From Bacillota bacterium (lineage in GTDB: Bacteria > Bacillota > Limnochordia > DTU080), in NCBI GenBank assembly GCA_012838035.1, contig DUQB01000246.1:1-55911 (forward strand): 55,911 nucleotides of DNA, written 5' to 3'. Both the position numbers and the translations under genes were made by a program. This document shows, one piece after another, positions 9,466-17,557 of this stretch; positions within the stretch are counted from its first letter, which is position 1; each line of letters opens with the position of its first letter. A model generated the notes under the pieces. It searched no databases. It was not told the origin of the DNA and saw only the letters and a program-made list of their open reading frames with translations.

Positions 9466-10098
9466 CTACACTACGCTTGAGCGGTCCAGATCGCTATAGG
9501 GATAGCAACCGGCTGCCGTCAGCTTTTCCACCAGCGCCGCTACTCCGTTCACGCGCGCATAATACATCTCTTCTTCAAACACCTCTATGCATAGTAGAAG
9601 GCTATAAACCCGCCCGGCTATGGTCAGGCGCTTGTTATCGCGCGTATACTCCAGAAACACCAGGTAACCGGGTCTCTCGCCCCTGCGTGCCGGCACTTCG
9701 CAACAGCTGCCGGGTTTCAATGTATCCACAGTGGAGTATCGCCCGACGGTGTCGAGTATGTAGGTGATGCGCCCGACACTGGATTGAAACTCCGCTACGG
9801 CATCATCTGTATCAAGTTGCTCCACACTGTGCCTGGTAAATGCCACCAACTCGTAGGGAATGGGGCGTCGCAGAAATCCGGCAGTGTTGCCGGACGCCTG
9901 AATGAGATGACATGTAGCCACCGCCGTACCAGGCAAGCAACGTGCGAAATAGCACAAATCGTTCCGTTCGATTGCTTCGTTTACTTCATCATATACAGGT
10001 CCGAGCAGCTCTTCCAACGCAGCCGACTTCTCAGCATGCGCTTTTTCACTTAATGCAAATCGACTGCCAAATAAGATCTGCTTTAATATCGCAAACAC
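9466..10098 (-). CDS. Unknown cytoplasmic protein, 210 residues
   Basis: I do not recognise a family. The protein has no signal peptide or membrane segment. It has an acidic N-terminal helix region, a middle with PYELVAFTRH, and a C-terminal half containing ERPGYLVFLEYTRD and VYSLLLCIEVFEEEM followed by a terminal PYSDLDR. The pattern of alternating strands resembles the loosely defined Suppressor-of-fused-like bacterial proteins, but the match is too weak to name. The start is GTG with AGGAG nine bases before it. It follows a small membrane-protein gene by 35 bases and precedes the AAC(6')-like gene by 44, so it sits within the leftward run. Confidence 0.7.
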   Translation of the reverse strand: MFAILKQILFGSRFALSEKAHAEKSAALEELLGPVYDEVNEAIERNDLCYFARCLPGTAVATCHLIQASGNTAGFLRRPIPYELVAFTRHSVEQLDTDDAVAEFQSSVGRITYILDTVGRYSTVDTLKPGSCCEVPARRGERPGYLVFLEYTRDNKRLTIAGRVYSLLLCIEVFEEEMYYARVNGVAALVEKLTAAGCYPYSDLDRSSVV

Positions 10099-10133
10099 AA
10101 CAACGGACTCCTTTAAGCAAACATTCGGCTTCT

Positions 10134-10547
10134 TCAGGCGCTTTCCTTCGCTTCCGACGCTGCGGATTCAGAAGGAATGTGCTTCCTGCTGACCAAAACG
10201 AGCCCTGCGCCGACTCCCTTCAATGCCACACTGATTCCCAACGCTATCAGCAAAAACGTAGGTGACACCAGCTGCTCAATGCAGTTCACATCGATCGACA
10301 GACCGTGCGCTATTCTGCTCAACGTGTACGCCCGCCGTGCCAAATCTATAGCGAGTACGGCAAGATAAAAGTTCAACCCATCGTATATGGCGGTGGCGAT
10401 GAGGGCGATCAAACCGGAGAGTACGGCTCTCGACGTCATTCGGTAATACTGCAGAGCCGCATAACCCGACAGCGCCGTGTGTTCATCTTCATTAAACCAG
10501 TTTTCAGGGCTGGTGCCCGGCGCCTTCTTCGACAGCAAAGAAGTCAA
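10134..10547 (-). CDS. Unknown small membrane protein
   Basis: A 137-residue protein with two or three hydrophobic helices (about 39-75 and 93-118) and charged ends; the C-terminus is rich in Ser, Glu and Ala. No family is recognised. The listed start is a TTG nine bases after the 5'-nucleotidase stop and has no clear ribosome site. Expression may depend on re-initiation after the upstream gene, or the true start may be an internal Met near residue 36. Confidence 0.6.
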   Translation of the reverse strand: MTSLLSKKAPGTSPENWFNEDEHTALSGYAALQYYRMTSRAVLSGLIALIATAIYDGLNFYLAVLAIDLARRAYTLSRIAHGLSIDVNCIEQLVSPTFLLIALGISVALKGVGAGLVLVSRKHIPSESAASEAKESA

Positions 10548-10556
10548 GCAGCACGC

Positions 10557-11540
10557 TTAATCATCCGAACAGGCCGCAGATGCAGCTTCGGCCGCGAGCG
10601 GCGCAACGGCGCCGGCTCGATTAGCCACCCCGAACGGAACATGAACGCAGGGAGTCACATCAGCCGTACCAGAGATGTGCTGAATTTGATCGTCAAAGAA
10701 GATATGTGGGCGTAACTTAACCAGAATCCGTCCTTTATCAATACCACCGAGAAAGAACACTTCATCAACGCCGATACCCCAGCCGCGCAAGGTATTAATA
10801 AGACGACGGTGCGCCGGTGCGCTGCGCGCGGTTACGATTGAGGTTCGCAGGCGCGGCGTATATCCGGGATCGTGGGCATTTCGTCGCAACTCAAATTGTT
10901 GCAGGTTGGCGATCTCTTGAAAAAAGCGACCTAACGGGCCCTGGCTCAGGGGCTCCATAGCCCTTTGCGATTCCAGTTGATAATAAGTTTCCATGCCTTG
11001 CGTCCGGAAGACGGTCTCTGCGGAGTCATCCGCCAGTACCCCGTCGAAGTCGAAGGCGATGCGCAACTCTTCGTCGTCATCACTGTCGGCAAAGTCGGTG
11101 GGAAATACCTGCCCGGCGGGTAAGCCCTGCTCCACTGCTTTGCGTACGCCTGCGGCATCAGCAGAAATAAACAGCGATGCATTGAAGGCATCCATGTACT
11201 CGAAGGGATTACCCCCTTTAACGAACGCCGCGCGGTAAATGCCCAAATTATGCGCTTCTATCGAATTGAATACGCGCAAGCCGGTATTAGCGTCGTTGCG
11301 CGATAGTAACACAACCTCTACAGGGGCTTGTTCTGCAGAAAGTCCGGCATTAAGGCGCAATAACCGTTTTACGAAAGGAAAGGCGACGCCTGGTTTAAGC
11401 ACATCGTCTTCGTGCGCATACTGGTACTCTTGGTAAGCAGCCAGCCCTTCTTCTCGATAAACCCGATCGGCTTCCGTCAAATCGAATAATGCCGTTGACG
11501 CCACAGCGATAACCAGCTTTTTCTCAATGGGATAAGACAA
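10557..11540 (-). CDS. 5'-nucleotidase, cytosolic cN-I-like family
   Basis: A 327-residue member of the family that includes vertebrate cytosolic 5'-nucleotidase I, which dephosphorylates nucleoside 5'-monophosphates such as AMP. Features I can see are the N-terminal LVIAVASTALFDL, VEVVLLSRNDANTGLR with the conserved Asn, GNPFEYM, and the HAD-type nucleophile motif FDFDGVLADDSAE around residues 167-179, then SIVTARSAPAHRR and a late FFDDQ. The start is TTG with GGGAG nine bases before it. It is the first of a leftward string (two unknown genes, then the acetyltransferase). A role in purine salvage or NMP turnover is likely. Confidence 0.88.
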   Translation of the reverse strand: MSYPIEKKLVIAVASTALFDLTEADRVYREEGLAAYQEYQYAHEDDVLKPGVAFPFVKRLLRLNAGLSAEQAPVEVVLLSRNDANTGLRVFNSIEAHNLGIYRAAFVKGGNPFEYMDAFNASLFISADAAGVRKAVEQGLPAGQVFPTDFADSDDDEELRIAFDFDGVLADDSAETVFRTQGMETYYQLESQRAMEPLSQGPLGRFFQEIANLQQFELRRNAHDPGYTPRLRTSIVTARSAPAHRRLINTLRGWGIGVDEVFFLGGIDKGRILVKLRPHIFFDDQIQHISGTADVTPCVHVPFGVANRAGAVAPLAAEAASAACSDD

Positions 11541-11663
11541 TGGTCGCCGCTCCCTTCGCGCTCGTACTATTGTAGGAGCAAACCAACGACTTAGCTTGAT
11601 TACCGCGGGATCCGCGCGCCCTATTTCCTCTGTGTTACTATACGTTGGCCAAATGCGGCGCAG

Positions 11664-11831
11664 CTAGGCAATTCCGGCGAATAACCAGCGATAGAATACA
11701 TAAACCCAGTTGAGAGCGCCGTGCAGAATTGCCCAACCGACCGAACCGTTGATACTCCAAGATATTTGCACCGCAATAGCTACGCCTATGGCAGTAACCA
11801 AACTGATACCAGCTTCCTTAGATCCTGCCAT
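11664..11831 (-). CDS. Small hydrophobic protein, 55 residues
   Basis: A short frame with a very strong ribosome site: AGGAGG (11839-11844) lies seven bases before the ATG at 11831, or four before an adjacent ATG at 11834. The product begins MAGSKEAGISLVTAIG, has one or two membrane-type segments, and ends with an aromatic-rich stretch (WAILHGALNWVYVFYRW) before TAG at 11664. No family is named, although the HGxLNWxYVxY pattern looks conserved rather than random. It lies between murB and the 5'-nucleotidase, on the same strand as both. Confidence 0.65.
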   Translation of the reverse strand: MAGSKEAGISLVTAIGVAIAVQISWSINGSVGWAILHGALNWVYVFYRWLFAGIA

Positions 11832-11920
11832 CATGCCGCCTCCTACCGTTTAGGCGGGCTTGCGCCCGTCACAGGCCTTGCTTTATGGTTCGTACCGATT
11901 TTTCATTTCTAGGCCGATAT

Positions 11921-12952
11921 TCAGAAAACCTGCCTTGGATAGAAGCGAGGTTCCGGCTCCAACCACACTTTAAAGCGGTCGTATACGTCCGTGCGAATAG
12001 CTGCGGCCAGGTATTCAATCTCCGTGCGATTCCCGCCGCCATGGTTCACCAACACCAGCGCCTGTTTATCGTATACGCCTACATGGCCAAGACGCTTCCC
12101 CTTCCAACCGCACTGTTCAATGAGCCAGCCGGCGGCTAACTTATACCCTCTGGGATCCGGAAATGCGACTAAGTGAGGATTTTCGGCAAGCAGTCGCCGA
12201 TAATGCTCCTCTTTCACCACAGGATTCTTAAAGAAGCTGCCCGCATTGCCTAATACGACCGGATCGGGCAGTTTCATCCGGCGCATGTCACATATGACTG
12301 AAAAGACGAGTTGCGGCGTAATATCTCCTGAAGCATTCGCCGCTTCACATGCCTTGCGTAAGGATGCATACTCCAGCCGTAGTGCAGGCTTTTTCCGCAG
12401 ACGTAAGTACACCTGAGTGATAATGTACCGATCGGGTTGTCCCGACTTAAACACACTGTCACGGTAGCCAAGAGCGCAGTCCGCTTTAGATAGAATGCGG
12501 AATGACTGCAGATGACGATCATACACCTCAACCTGAAGCAATACATCCTGGAGCTCAACGCCGTAAGCTCCTATGTTTTGCACCGGAGCGGCTCCCACGC
12601 TGCCCGGGATAAGCGCCAGGTTTTCCAGGCCGTAGTAGCCTGCGCTTAAAGTACGCTCTACAGTCTCATGCCACGATTCTCCAGCTCCTATCGCCACATC
12701 GACGTAACCATCGCTTTGATGTGTAATCCGAAACCCTTTGATCGCCATATGCGCCGTTACTCCGGGCAAATGCTCGGCCAGCACCAAATTACTGCCGCCG
12801 CCCAGCAACAATAGCGGTAACTGCTTTTCCACACACATCCTGCTGAGTTCCGGCACTTCATCACGAGTGCCGATACGCACGAAACGCTCGGCTATAGAGC
12901 GGAAACCAAACGTGTTATACTGGGTCAAGTCGAAGTGAGTTTGTATTTGCAT
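11921..12952 (-). CDS. murB: UDP-N-acetylenolpyruvoylglucosamine reductase, type I
   Basis: Reduces UDP-GlcNAc-enolpyruvate to UDP-MurNAc with FAD and NADPH, the second committed step of peptidoglycan synthesis. FAD-binding motifs are LLLGGGSNLV (about 48-57) and IPGSVGAAPVQNIGAYG (about 115-131). The catalytic Ser lies in GNAGSFFKNP, and the C-terminal Glu lies in WLEPEPRF. At 343 residues with an extra loop (GYRDSVFK, with the Tyr typical of type I), it matches the E. coli-type enzyme. Most Firmicutes have the shorter type IIa form. GAGGAAGG stands ten bases before the ATG. It is isolated from other wall genes. Confidence 0.93.
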   Translation of the reverse strand: MQIQTHFDLTQYNTFGFRSIAERFVRIGTRDEVPELSRMCVEKQLPLLLLGGGSNLVLAEHLPGVTAHMAIKGFRITHQSDGYVDVAIGAGESWHETVERTLSAGYYGLENLALIPGSVGAAPVQNIGAYGVELQDVLLQVEVYDRHLQSFRILSKADCALGYRDSVFKSGQPDRYIITQVYLRLRKKPALRLEYASLRKACEAANASGDITPQLVFSVICDMRRMKLPDPVVLGNAGSFFKNPVVKEEHYRRLLAENPHLVAFPDPRGYKLAAGWLIEQCGWKGKRLGHVGVYDKQALVLVNHGGGNRTEIEYLAAAIRTDVYDRFKVWLEPEPRFYPRQVF

Positions 12953-12985
12953 CAGGCACTGACCTTCCTCTAAAATTGGCTGTTA

Positions 12986-13035
12986 GCAAAGCCGGCCGTT
13001 TGTTCAAGCTCCCCGCGTAGGGCGGCAGGCTTTGC
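12986..13035. repeat. Inverted repeat between rhamnosidase and murB genes
   Basis: Arms GCAAAGCC (12986-12993) and GGCTTTGC (13028-13035), with further complementarity inside (GGCCG against CGGC), can fold into a stem. It lies 77 bases beyond the leftward rhamnosidase stop and just ahead of murB. It may end the rhamnosidase transcript, but no T-run follows on that strand. Confidence 0.4.
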
Positions 13036-13111
13036 CGTATATACTTTTTGGTATTCGCGCACCGATTAATCTCAGCGTATGTGTGTAGGAAACGAATAAG
13101 CACCTCCGCCG

Positions 13112-15781
13112 TCAGGCGCGCCATGGGAAACTGAAGTGATACCGGCCGGAGCCCACATTGCAGGTAACGGTTTCATCCAGCGCGTCGCAAAGCTCTATGC
13201 CATAAGCCTGCGTCAGTGGTAATCCGCTCTCTAGGATCTCAGCGCCGTCGTTTGTCGGCAAGATTATCGTCGCTTCCGCATTATGCGGTACGGTTACAGT
13301 CAGAACAAACTGATCGTCGGCAATCTGCCAATGCACCTTAGCATAGCCGTAGGCCGTACGCAACTCGGCTTTCGCCCAGGTTATGCCGCCGCCCGGCCGC
13401 GGCCGAATGGTGATGCGTCGATAACCCGGCTGTTGCGCGCTTGTATCTAAACCTGCCACATGCCGATACATCCAGTCGCCCACCGCGCCATAGGCATAGT
13501 GGTTAAAGCTGTTCATCTTCGGCGTTTGAAAACCTTTGTCGTGGCGGTATCCATCCCAGCGCTCCCACATCGTGGTAGCCCCTTGCGAAATCGGATAGCC
13601 CCAAGAGGGATAATCCTCGTTGAGCAGCAACTTATAAGCTAGATCGATATGACCGTAATCGGACAAGACGGACAACAAATAAGGCGTACCGACGAAACCT
13701 GTGCTTAAGTGATCGTTGCGCTCATGAATGCGTTGCACCAAACGCTCCAAAGCCTGAGAGCGCACCTGATGTTGCAGCAGGTCAAAATGCAAAGCAAGGA
13801 CATACCCGGTTTGCGACGCGCTTACCAGCCGCCCATTAGGCGTTACGAACTCGTTCCGAAACGCAGTTTTTACCTCTTTCAGTTCATCGAGGTATTGGGC
13901 TGCATCCTGTTCCTGTCCCAACACATCCGCAATGGTAGCCATCAGCTGCAAGCAATAGGCCCTAAACGCCACGGCGATCAGGTCTTTGGGCGTTGGGTCA
14001 TCGACATTGAGCCAATCGCCGAAGCAGTGCCGCCGGGTCGGATCCACCTGGCGCAAATAGGCGATATATCGGCGCATCTGCGGATAATACCGACGCAGGA
14101 TCCGCTTGTCGCCATAGCACAAATAGAGAGTAAACGGACAAATGATGCCGGCATCCGCCCATGCCGGACCGCCGTCACCCGCCCTTTTGTGCAATACGTC
14201 CGGAGCTACCGACGGGTAGGCCCCCGCTGGGCTTTGCGCATCATTTAGATCTCGCAGCCATTTGGTGAAGAAACCGGCCACATCCATGTTAAAGCAAGCA
14301 GTGCGAATAAATACCTGCGCATCGCCGGTCCAACCTAAACGTTCGTCGCGCTGCGGGCAATCGGTGGGCACCTCCAGGAAGTTCCCTTTTTGCCCCCACA
14401 CGATGTTGTGCTGCAGCTGATTCAGCATGGCGTTGGAACAAGAAAAACTGCCGGTAGGCGCGGTGTCCGAGTGGATCACTATACCGGTGATATTGCTTTC
14501 ATCCAAACGCCCAGCATACCCGGTTACCTCAACATAGCGAAATCCGTGGAAGGTGAAGCGCGGTTCATAAATCTCTTCTGCTCCGCCTCGCGACACATAG
14601 GTATCAGTGCACTTGGCACTGCGTAAATTCTCCGTGTAAAGAGTGCCGTCCGGGTTTAACACTTCAGCAAAACGAAGGGTGATTTTAGCGCCTGCTTTTC
14701 CCCGGATTCTTAAACGTGCCCAACCGACCATGTTCTGTCCCATATCATAAATCACAGCGCCTGAGGCCAATTCGCTGACCTTAACGGGAGTCAGCTCTTG
14801 CATACGCCGGACCCGCGGTGACGCCGAAGCATTTAATATCGCTTGCGGTCGCCCAAAAGAACGTACGGGCCGCCAATCCTCCGCGTTGTACCCGGGCTCG
14901 CACCAACCGGGAAGCTCCAGACGGGCGTCGTAGTACTCACCATTATAGATATCTGAATAAAGAATGGGGCCGGTAGACCACAACCACGAATCATCCGTGA
15001 CCACGGTCTGGTACGTACCGTCGACATAGTCAATTTCCAGGTGGACCAGCAGTTGGGGTTGTGCACCATAGAGATTCTTCTTGTTCGCCCAAGCCAAATA
15101 GCCGCAATACCAACCGTCGCCCAAAATGGCGCCGACGACATTTTCGCCTTGATGCAACTGCGCCGTTACATCGTAGGTTTGGTACTGCACTCGGATGGCA
15201 TAATCGGTCCAACCCGGCGTAAAAAGATCCGCGCCGACTCGTTGCCCATTCATCCACAGTTCGTATATCCCCAAAGCCGTGACGTAAACACGCGCCCGAC
15301 TAACCGGTTTGCCAACATGAAACGAAGTACGCAAATGAGCGCACGGCGCACTTTCCTCGCTGGAAACCATACCGGCGCCAATCCATTCGCCCTGCCATAG
15401 CGTCGGTTCCAGCAGGCCCATCTCCCACCAGGCAGGTTCGCTCCACGGTGACGGTCGCATATTGCCGGAACACCATGTACGTACTTTCCACCAGTAACGC
15501 TGCCGAGGAAGCAACTCCGGTCCGGCATACGTTACCTGCGTGCTCTGTGATGAATCCACCTTACCGCTGTCCCAAACATCAGCCTCGTCCTTCTCTAACA
15601 GCTCACCAGCGGAAGCGACCAGAATTTGATACGCCGTTCGTTTTACGCCTCGAGCGTTGGGACCGGCATTGACCAGCCACTCCAGTCTGGGTTGCGGCTC
15701 ATCGATACCCAAGGGATTTTGCATGTATTCGCAGCGTAACTCCGTCGGCCTTTCCAGACTCCACAGATCCATTTCCTTCAT
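13112..15781 (-). CDS. Alpha-L-rhamnosidase, GH78
   Basis: An 889-residue glycosidase that removes terminal alpha-L-rhamnose from glycosides or polysaccharides. The domain order fits bacterial GH78: an N-terminal fibronectin-like region (residues 10-110), a beta-sandwich carbohydrate-binding part with SRARVYVTALGIYELWMNG (about 160-180), then the (alpha/alpha)6 catalytic barrel containing CPQRDERLGWTGDAQ with the acidic catalytic cluster, FTKWLRDLNDAQ and TTMWERWDGY, and a C-terminal beta domain. There is no signal peptide, so it is probably cytoplasmic. The ATG has GGGAGGG seven bases upstream. It is divergent from the sugar-binding protein at 16050, which may deliver its substrate (inference). 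Confidence 0.94.
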   Translation of the reverse strand: MKEMDLWSLERPTELRCEYMQNPLGIDEPQPRLEWLVNAGPNARGVKRTAYQILVASAGELLEKDEADVWDSGKVDSSQSTQVTYAGPELLPRQRYWWKVRTWCSGNMRPSPWSEPAWWEMGLLEPTLWQGEWIGAGMVSSEESAPCAHLRTSFHVGKPVSRARVYVTALGIYELWMNGQRVGADLFTPGWTDYAIRVQYQTYDVTAQLHQGENVVGAILGDGWYCGYLAWANKKNLYGAQPQLLVHLEIDYVDGTYQTVVTDDSWLWSTGPILYSDIYNGEYYDARLELPGWCEPGYNAEDWRPVRSFGRPQAILNASASPRVRRMQELTPVKVSELASGAVIYDMGQNMVGWARLRIRGKAGAKITLRFAEVLNPDGTLYTENLRSAKCTDTYVSRGGAEEIYEPRFTFHGFRYVEVTGYAGRLDESNITGIVIHSDTAPTGSFSCSNAMLNQLQHNIVWGQKGNFLEVPTDCPQRDERLGWTGDAQVFIRTACFNMDVAGFFTKWLRDLNDAQSPAGAYPSVAPDVLHKRAGDGGPAWADAGIICPFTLYLCYGDKRILRRYYPQMRRYIAYLRQVDPTRRHCFGDWLNVDDPTPKDLIAVAFRAYCLQLMATIADVLGQEQDAAQYLDELKEVKTAFRNEFVTPNGRLVSASQTGYVLALHFDLLQHQVRSQALERLVQRIHERNDHLSTGFVGTPYLLSVLSDYGHIDLAYKLLLNEDYPSWGYPISQGATTMWERWDGYRHDKGFQTPKMNSFNHYAYGAVGDWMYRHVAGLDTSAQQPGYRRITIRPRPGGGITWAKAELRTAYGYAKVHWQIADDQFVLTVTVPHNAEATIILPTNDGAEILESGLPLTQAYGIELCDALDETVTCNVGSGRYHFSFPWRA

Positions 15782-15955
15782 CGCAAGCCCTCCCTAGGCA
15801 ACACGGCCGATTTTGACTTTTGATGCTTCTTCTACAACACCAAGGTGATACCTCCAGTTAATGGGAGGCTTCCGGATGAACATGGGTGCGAGTTAACCTA
15901 CAATTTGTCATCTCGACTACTAACGGCGTCGAACATGCGCCAGGCCGCCCTATTG

Positions 15956-15985
15956 TTAACAAATTAAGTTTATACACTATATAAT
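15956..15985 (+). promoter_or_regulatory. Sigma-70-type promoter for sugar-binding protein gene
   Basis: TTAACA (15956-15961) and a perfect TATAAT (15980-15985) are separated by 18 bases in an AT-rich patch that stands out from its surroundings. It would start a transcript about 58 bases ahead of the ATG at 16050, whose ribosome site is AAAGGAGGGG. The same 268-base space must also hold the rhamnosidase promoter on the other strand, which I cannot place. Confidence 0.65.
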
Positions 15986-16049
15986 CCAAAAAGGTGCTCT
16001 CGGCTCAACCTGGAATATATACGGTAAAAAACAAAGGAGGGGATTATTC

Positions 16050-17315
16050 ATGACCAAGAGACTATTAAGCCTGAGTCTTGTCATCCTTGTACTCGTCGTA
16101 TGTAGTCAAGCGGCAATTGCTGCGACGTCAGAAACCAAAGAGCCGGTTACGCTGGTATTGGCAAACTATTATAACGGCGCCAGAATCCCGTTGATGGATG
16201 CTCAGCTGAGACGATTCGAGGAGCAATATCCCTGGATTACGGTGGTCAATCAGGTTACGGGCGCCACCAATTCCACCATTGAAAAGGACCTGGTCGCTAT
16301 TGCGGCCGGTATGCCGCCCGATGTATGGATGGTCGACCGCATTCGCATTCCGGCATTCGTTGAACAAGGCGTATTAGTACCGCTAGACGATTTCATCAGC
16401 AAAGACGATGAATTCAACATGGATATGTTCTACAAGACTGAGCAGGAGCTCTACAAGTACAAAGGGAACACCTATGCCGTACCTATGATAGCTTCCAGCG
16501 TCTCTTTGCTGTACTACAACCGCACCATCTTCGCCAACGCAGGGTATGACCCCGATAGACCGCCTGCGACTTGGGACGATATGCTTGCGGTGGCTACCCG
16601 TGTTCAAAAAGTCGACGCCGACGGCACCGTCCGTATCCATGGCGGTAACATAGACTATTTCCCCAGATACGCCATAGCGCAATTGGCCTATACCAACGGT
16701 TACCTGATACTTGATGACCCCTTGGCGGTGAACTATCTGCACGATGCAGTGCGCGCCGGAGTGAACTGGGCGGTAGAATTCGTCAGCCGCGTATCTAAAG
16801 GGGGCTCGTTAGGAACGAACACCAGAGCGATGCAGTTCCACGGTGAATGGACCTACTTCAATCAAAAAGCGGCGTACCCGGATCTCGATTTGGGCATAGG
16901 GTTGCTGCCGCACGGACCCAACGGCCAGTCACACGCTCTTGCCGCTGCCGGTTGGTCTTACGCCATACCCAAAGGGACAAAGCATCCGGAAGAGAGCTGG
17001 CTGCTCATCAAATACCTCACTACTAGTGAAGACGCCAAGATGTTCGCCTTATCACAAGGGCGTCCCTCGCCTGTCGTGCGCTTCAACCAAGACCGGCGGT
17101 ACTTTGAGACCAACCCTTACTGGCATGTTGTCGCCGAAGCCATGAATCTGTCCATAGTCGCTACGCCTACGCCTATTGCTCAAACGTTGGCCGATGCCGA
17201 CAGACAGCATTACTCACGCCTTTTAGCCCGTAACGAAAGCCCGGAGAACATCCTGATCAGCTTACAACAAACGGTTGACAACATCATTGCTGAATATAAA
17301 GAGGGGCGTTACTAG
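16050..17315 (+). CDS. Extracellular solute-binding protein, family 1 (sugar ABC)
   Basis: A 421-residue periplasmic-type binding protein for a sugar or oligosaccharide ABC importer. A signal peptide (residues 1-24, ending AIAA) lacks a lipobox. The mature part shows family features: GMPPDVWMVD (hinge region), VPLDDFI, YAVPMIASSVSLLYYNRTIF, and late AAGWSYAIPKGTKHPEESW with WLLIKYLTT. It stands alone: the next gene is an ankyrin protein and no permease or ATPase gene is nearby. The rhamnosidase divergent from it suggests a rhamnose-containing ligand, by context only. The ribosome site is strong and a good promoter precedes it. Confidence 0.93.
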   Translation: MTKRLLSLSLVILVLVVCSQAAIAATSETKEPVTLVLANYYNGARIPLMDAQLRRFEEQYPWITVVNQVTGATNSTIEKDLVAIAAGMPPDVWMVDRIRIPAFVEQGVLVPLDDFISKDDEFNMDMFYKTEQELYKYKGNTYAVPMIASSVSLLYYNRTIFANAGYDPDRPPATWDDMLAVATRVQKVDADGTVRIHGGNIDYFPRYAIAQLAYTNGYLILDDPLAVNYLHDAVRAGVNWAVEFVSRVSKGGSLGTNTRAMQFHGEWTYFNQKAAYPDLDLGIGLLPHGPNGQSHALAAAGWSYAIPKGTKHPEESWLLIKYLTTSEDAKMFALSQGRPSPVVRFNQDRRYFETNPYWHVVAEAMNLSIVATPTPIAQTLADADRQHYSRLLARNESPENILISLQQTVDNIIAEYKEGRY

Positions 17316-17338
17316 AACCACGGCAATCAACCATACCC

Positions 17339-17373
17339 GGAGGCGGCGGCAAAACATTTTACCCGCCGCCTCC
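17339..17373 (+). terminator. Strong GC hairpin after sugar-binding protein gene
   Basis: GGAGGCGGCGG (17339-17349) pairs perfectly with CCGCCGCCTCC (17363-17373) around a 13-base loop, 23 bases after the stop codon. No T-run follows, so it is better read as an mRNA-protecting or weak termination structure than as a classic intrinsic terminator. Confidence 0.6.
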
Positions 17374-17557
17374 GCGCCTTGAAACCTCAAAGCAGTCCCC
17401 CCCTCCCATCCGGCCGTGCCGAAATTGCCGCGACTAACCAAGATATCTCTCACCTGATGTCTCACGGGGCAGGTATACGCCGATCTTTGCGGAAATAGGC
17501 AAGAAATGACTCACAGCGCCCTCATACACGGACGCTGTTAAAGCGAGGTCGTGCTCA

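Noticed and set aside
10134-11540. Small membrane protein as a frameshifted tail of the nucleotidase
   Set aside because: The nucleotidase is full length with its late FFDDQ motif, and the small protein is of a different, hydrophobic type.
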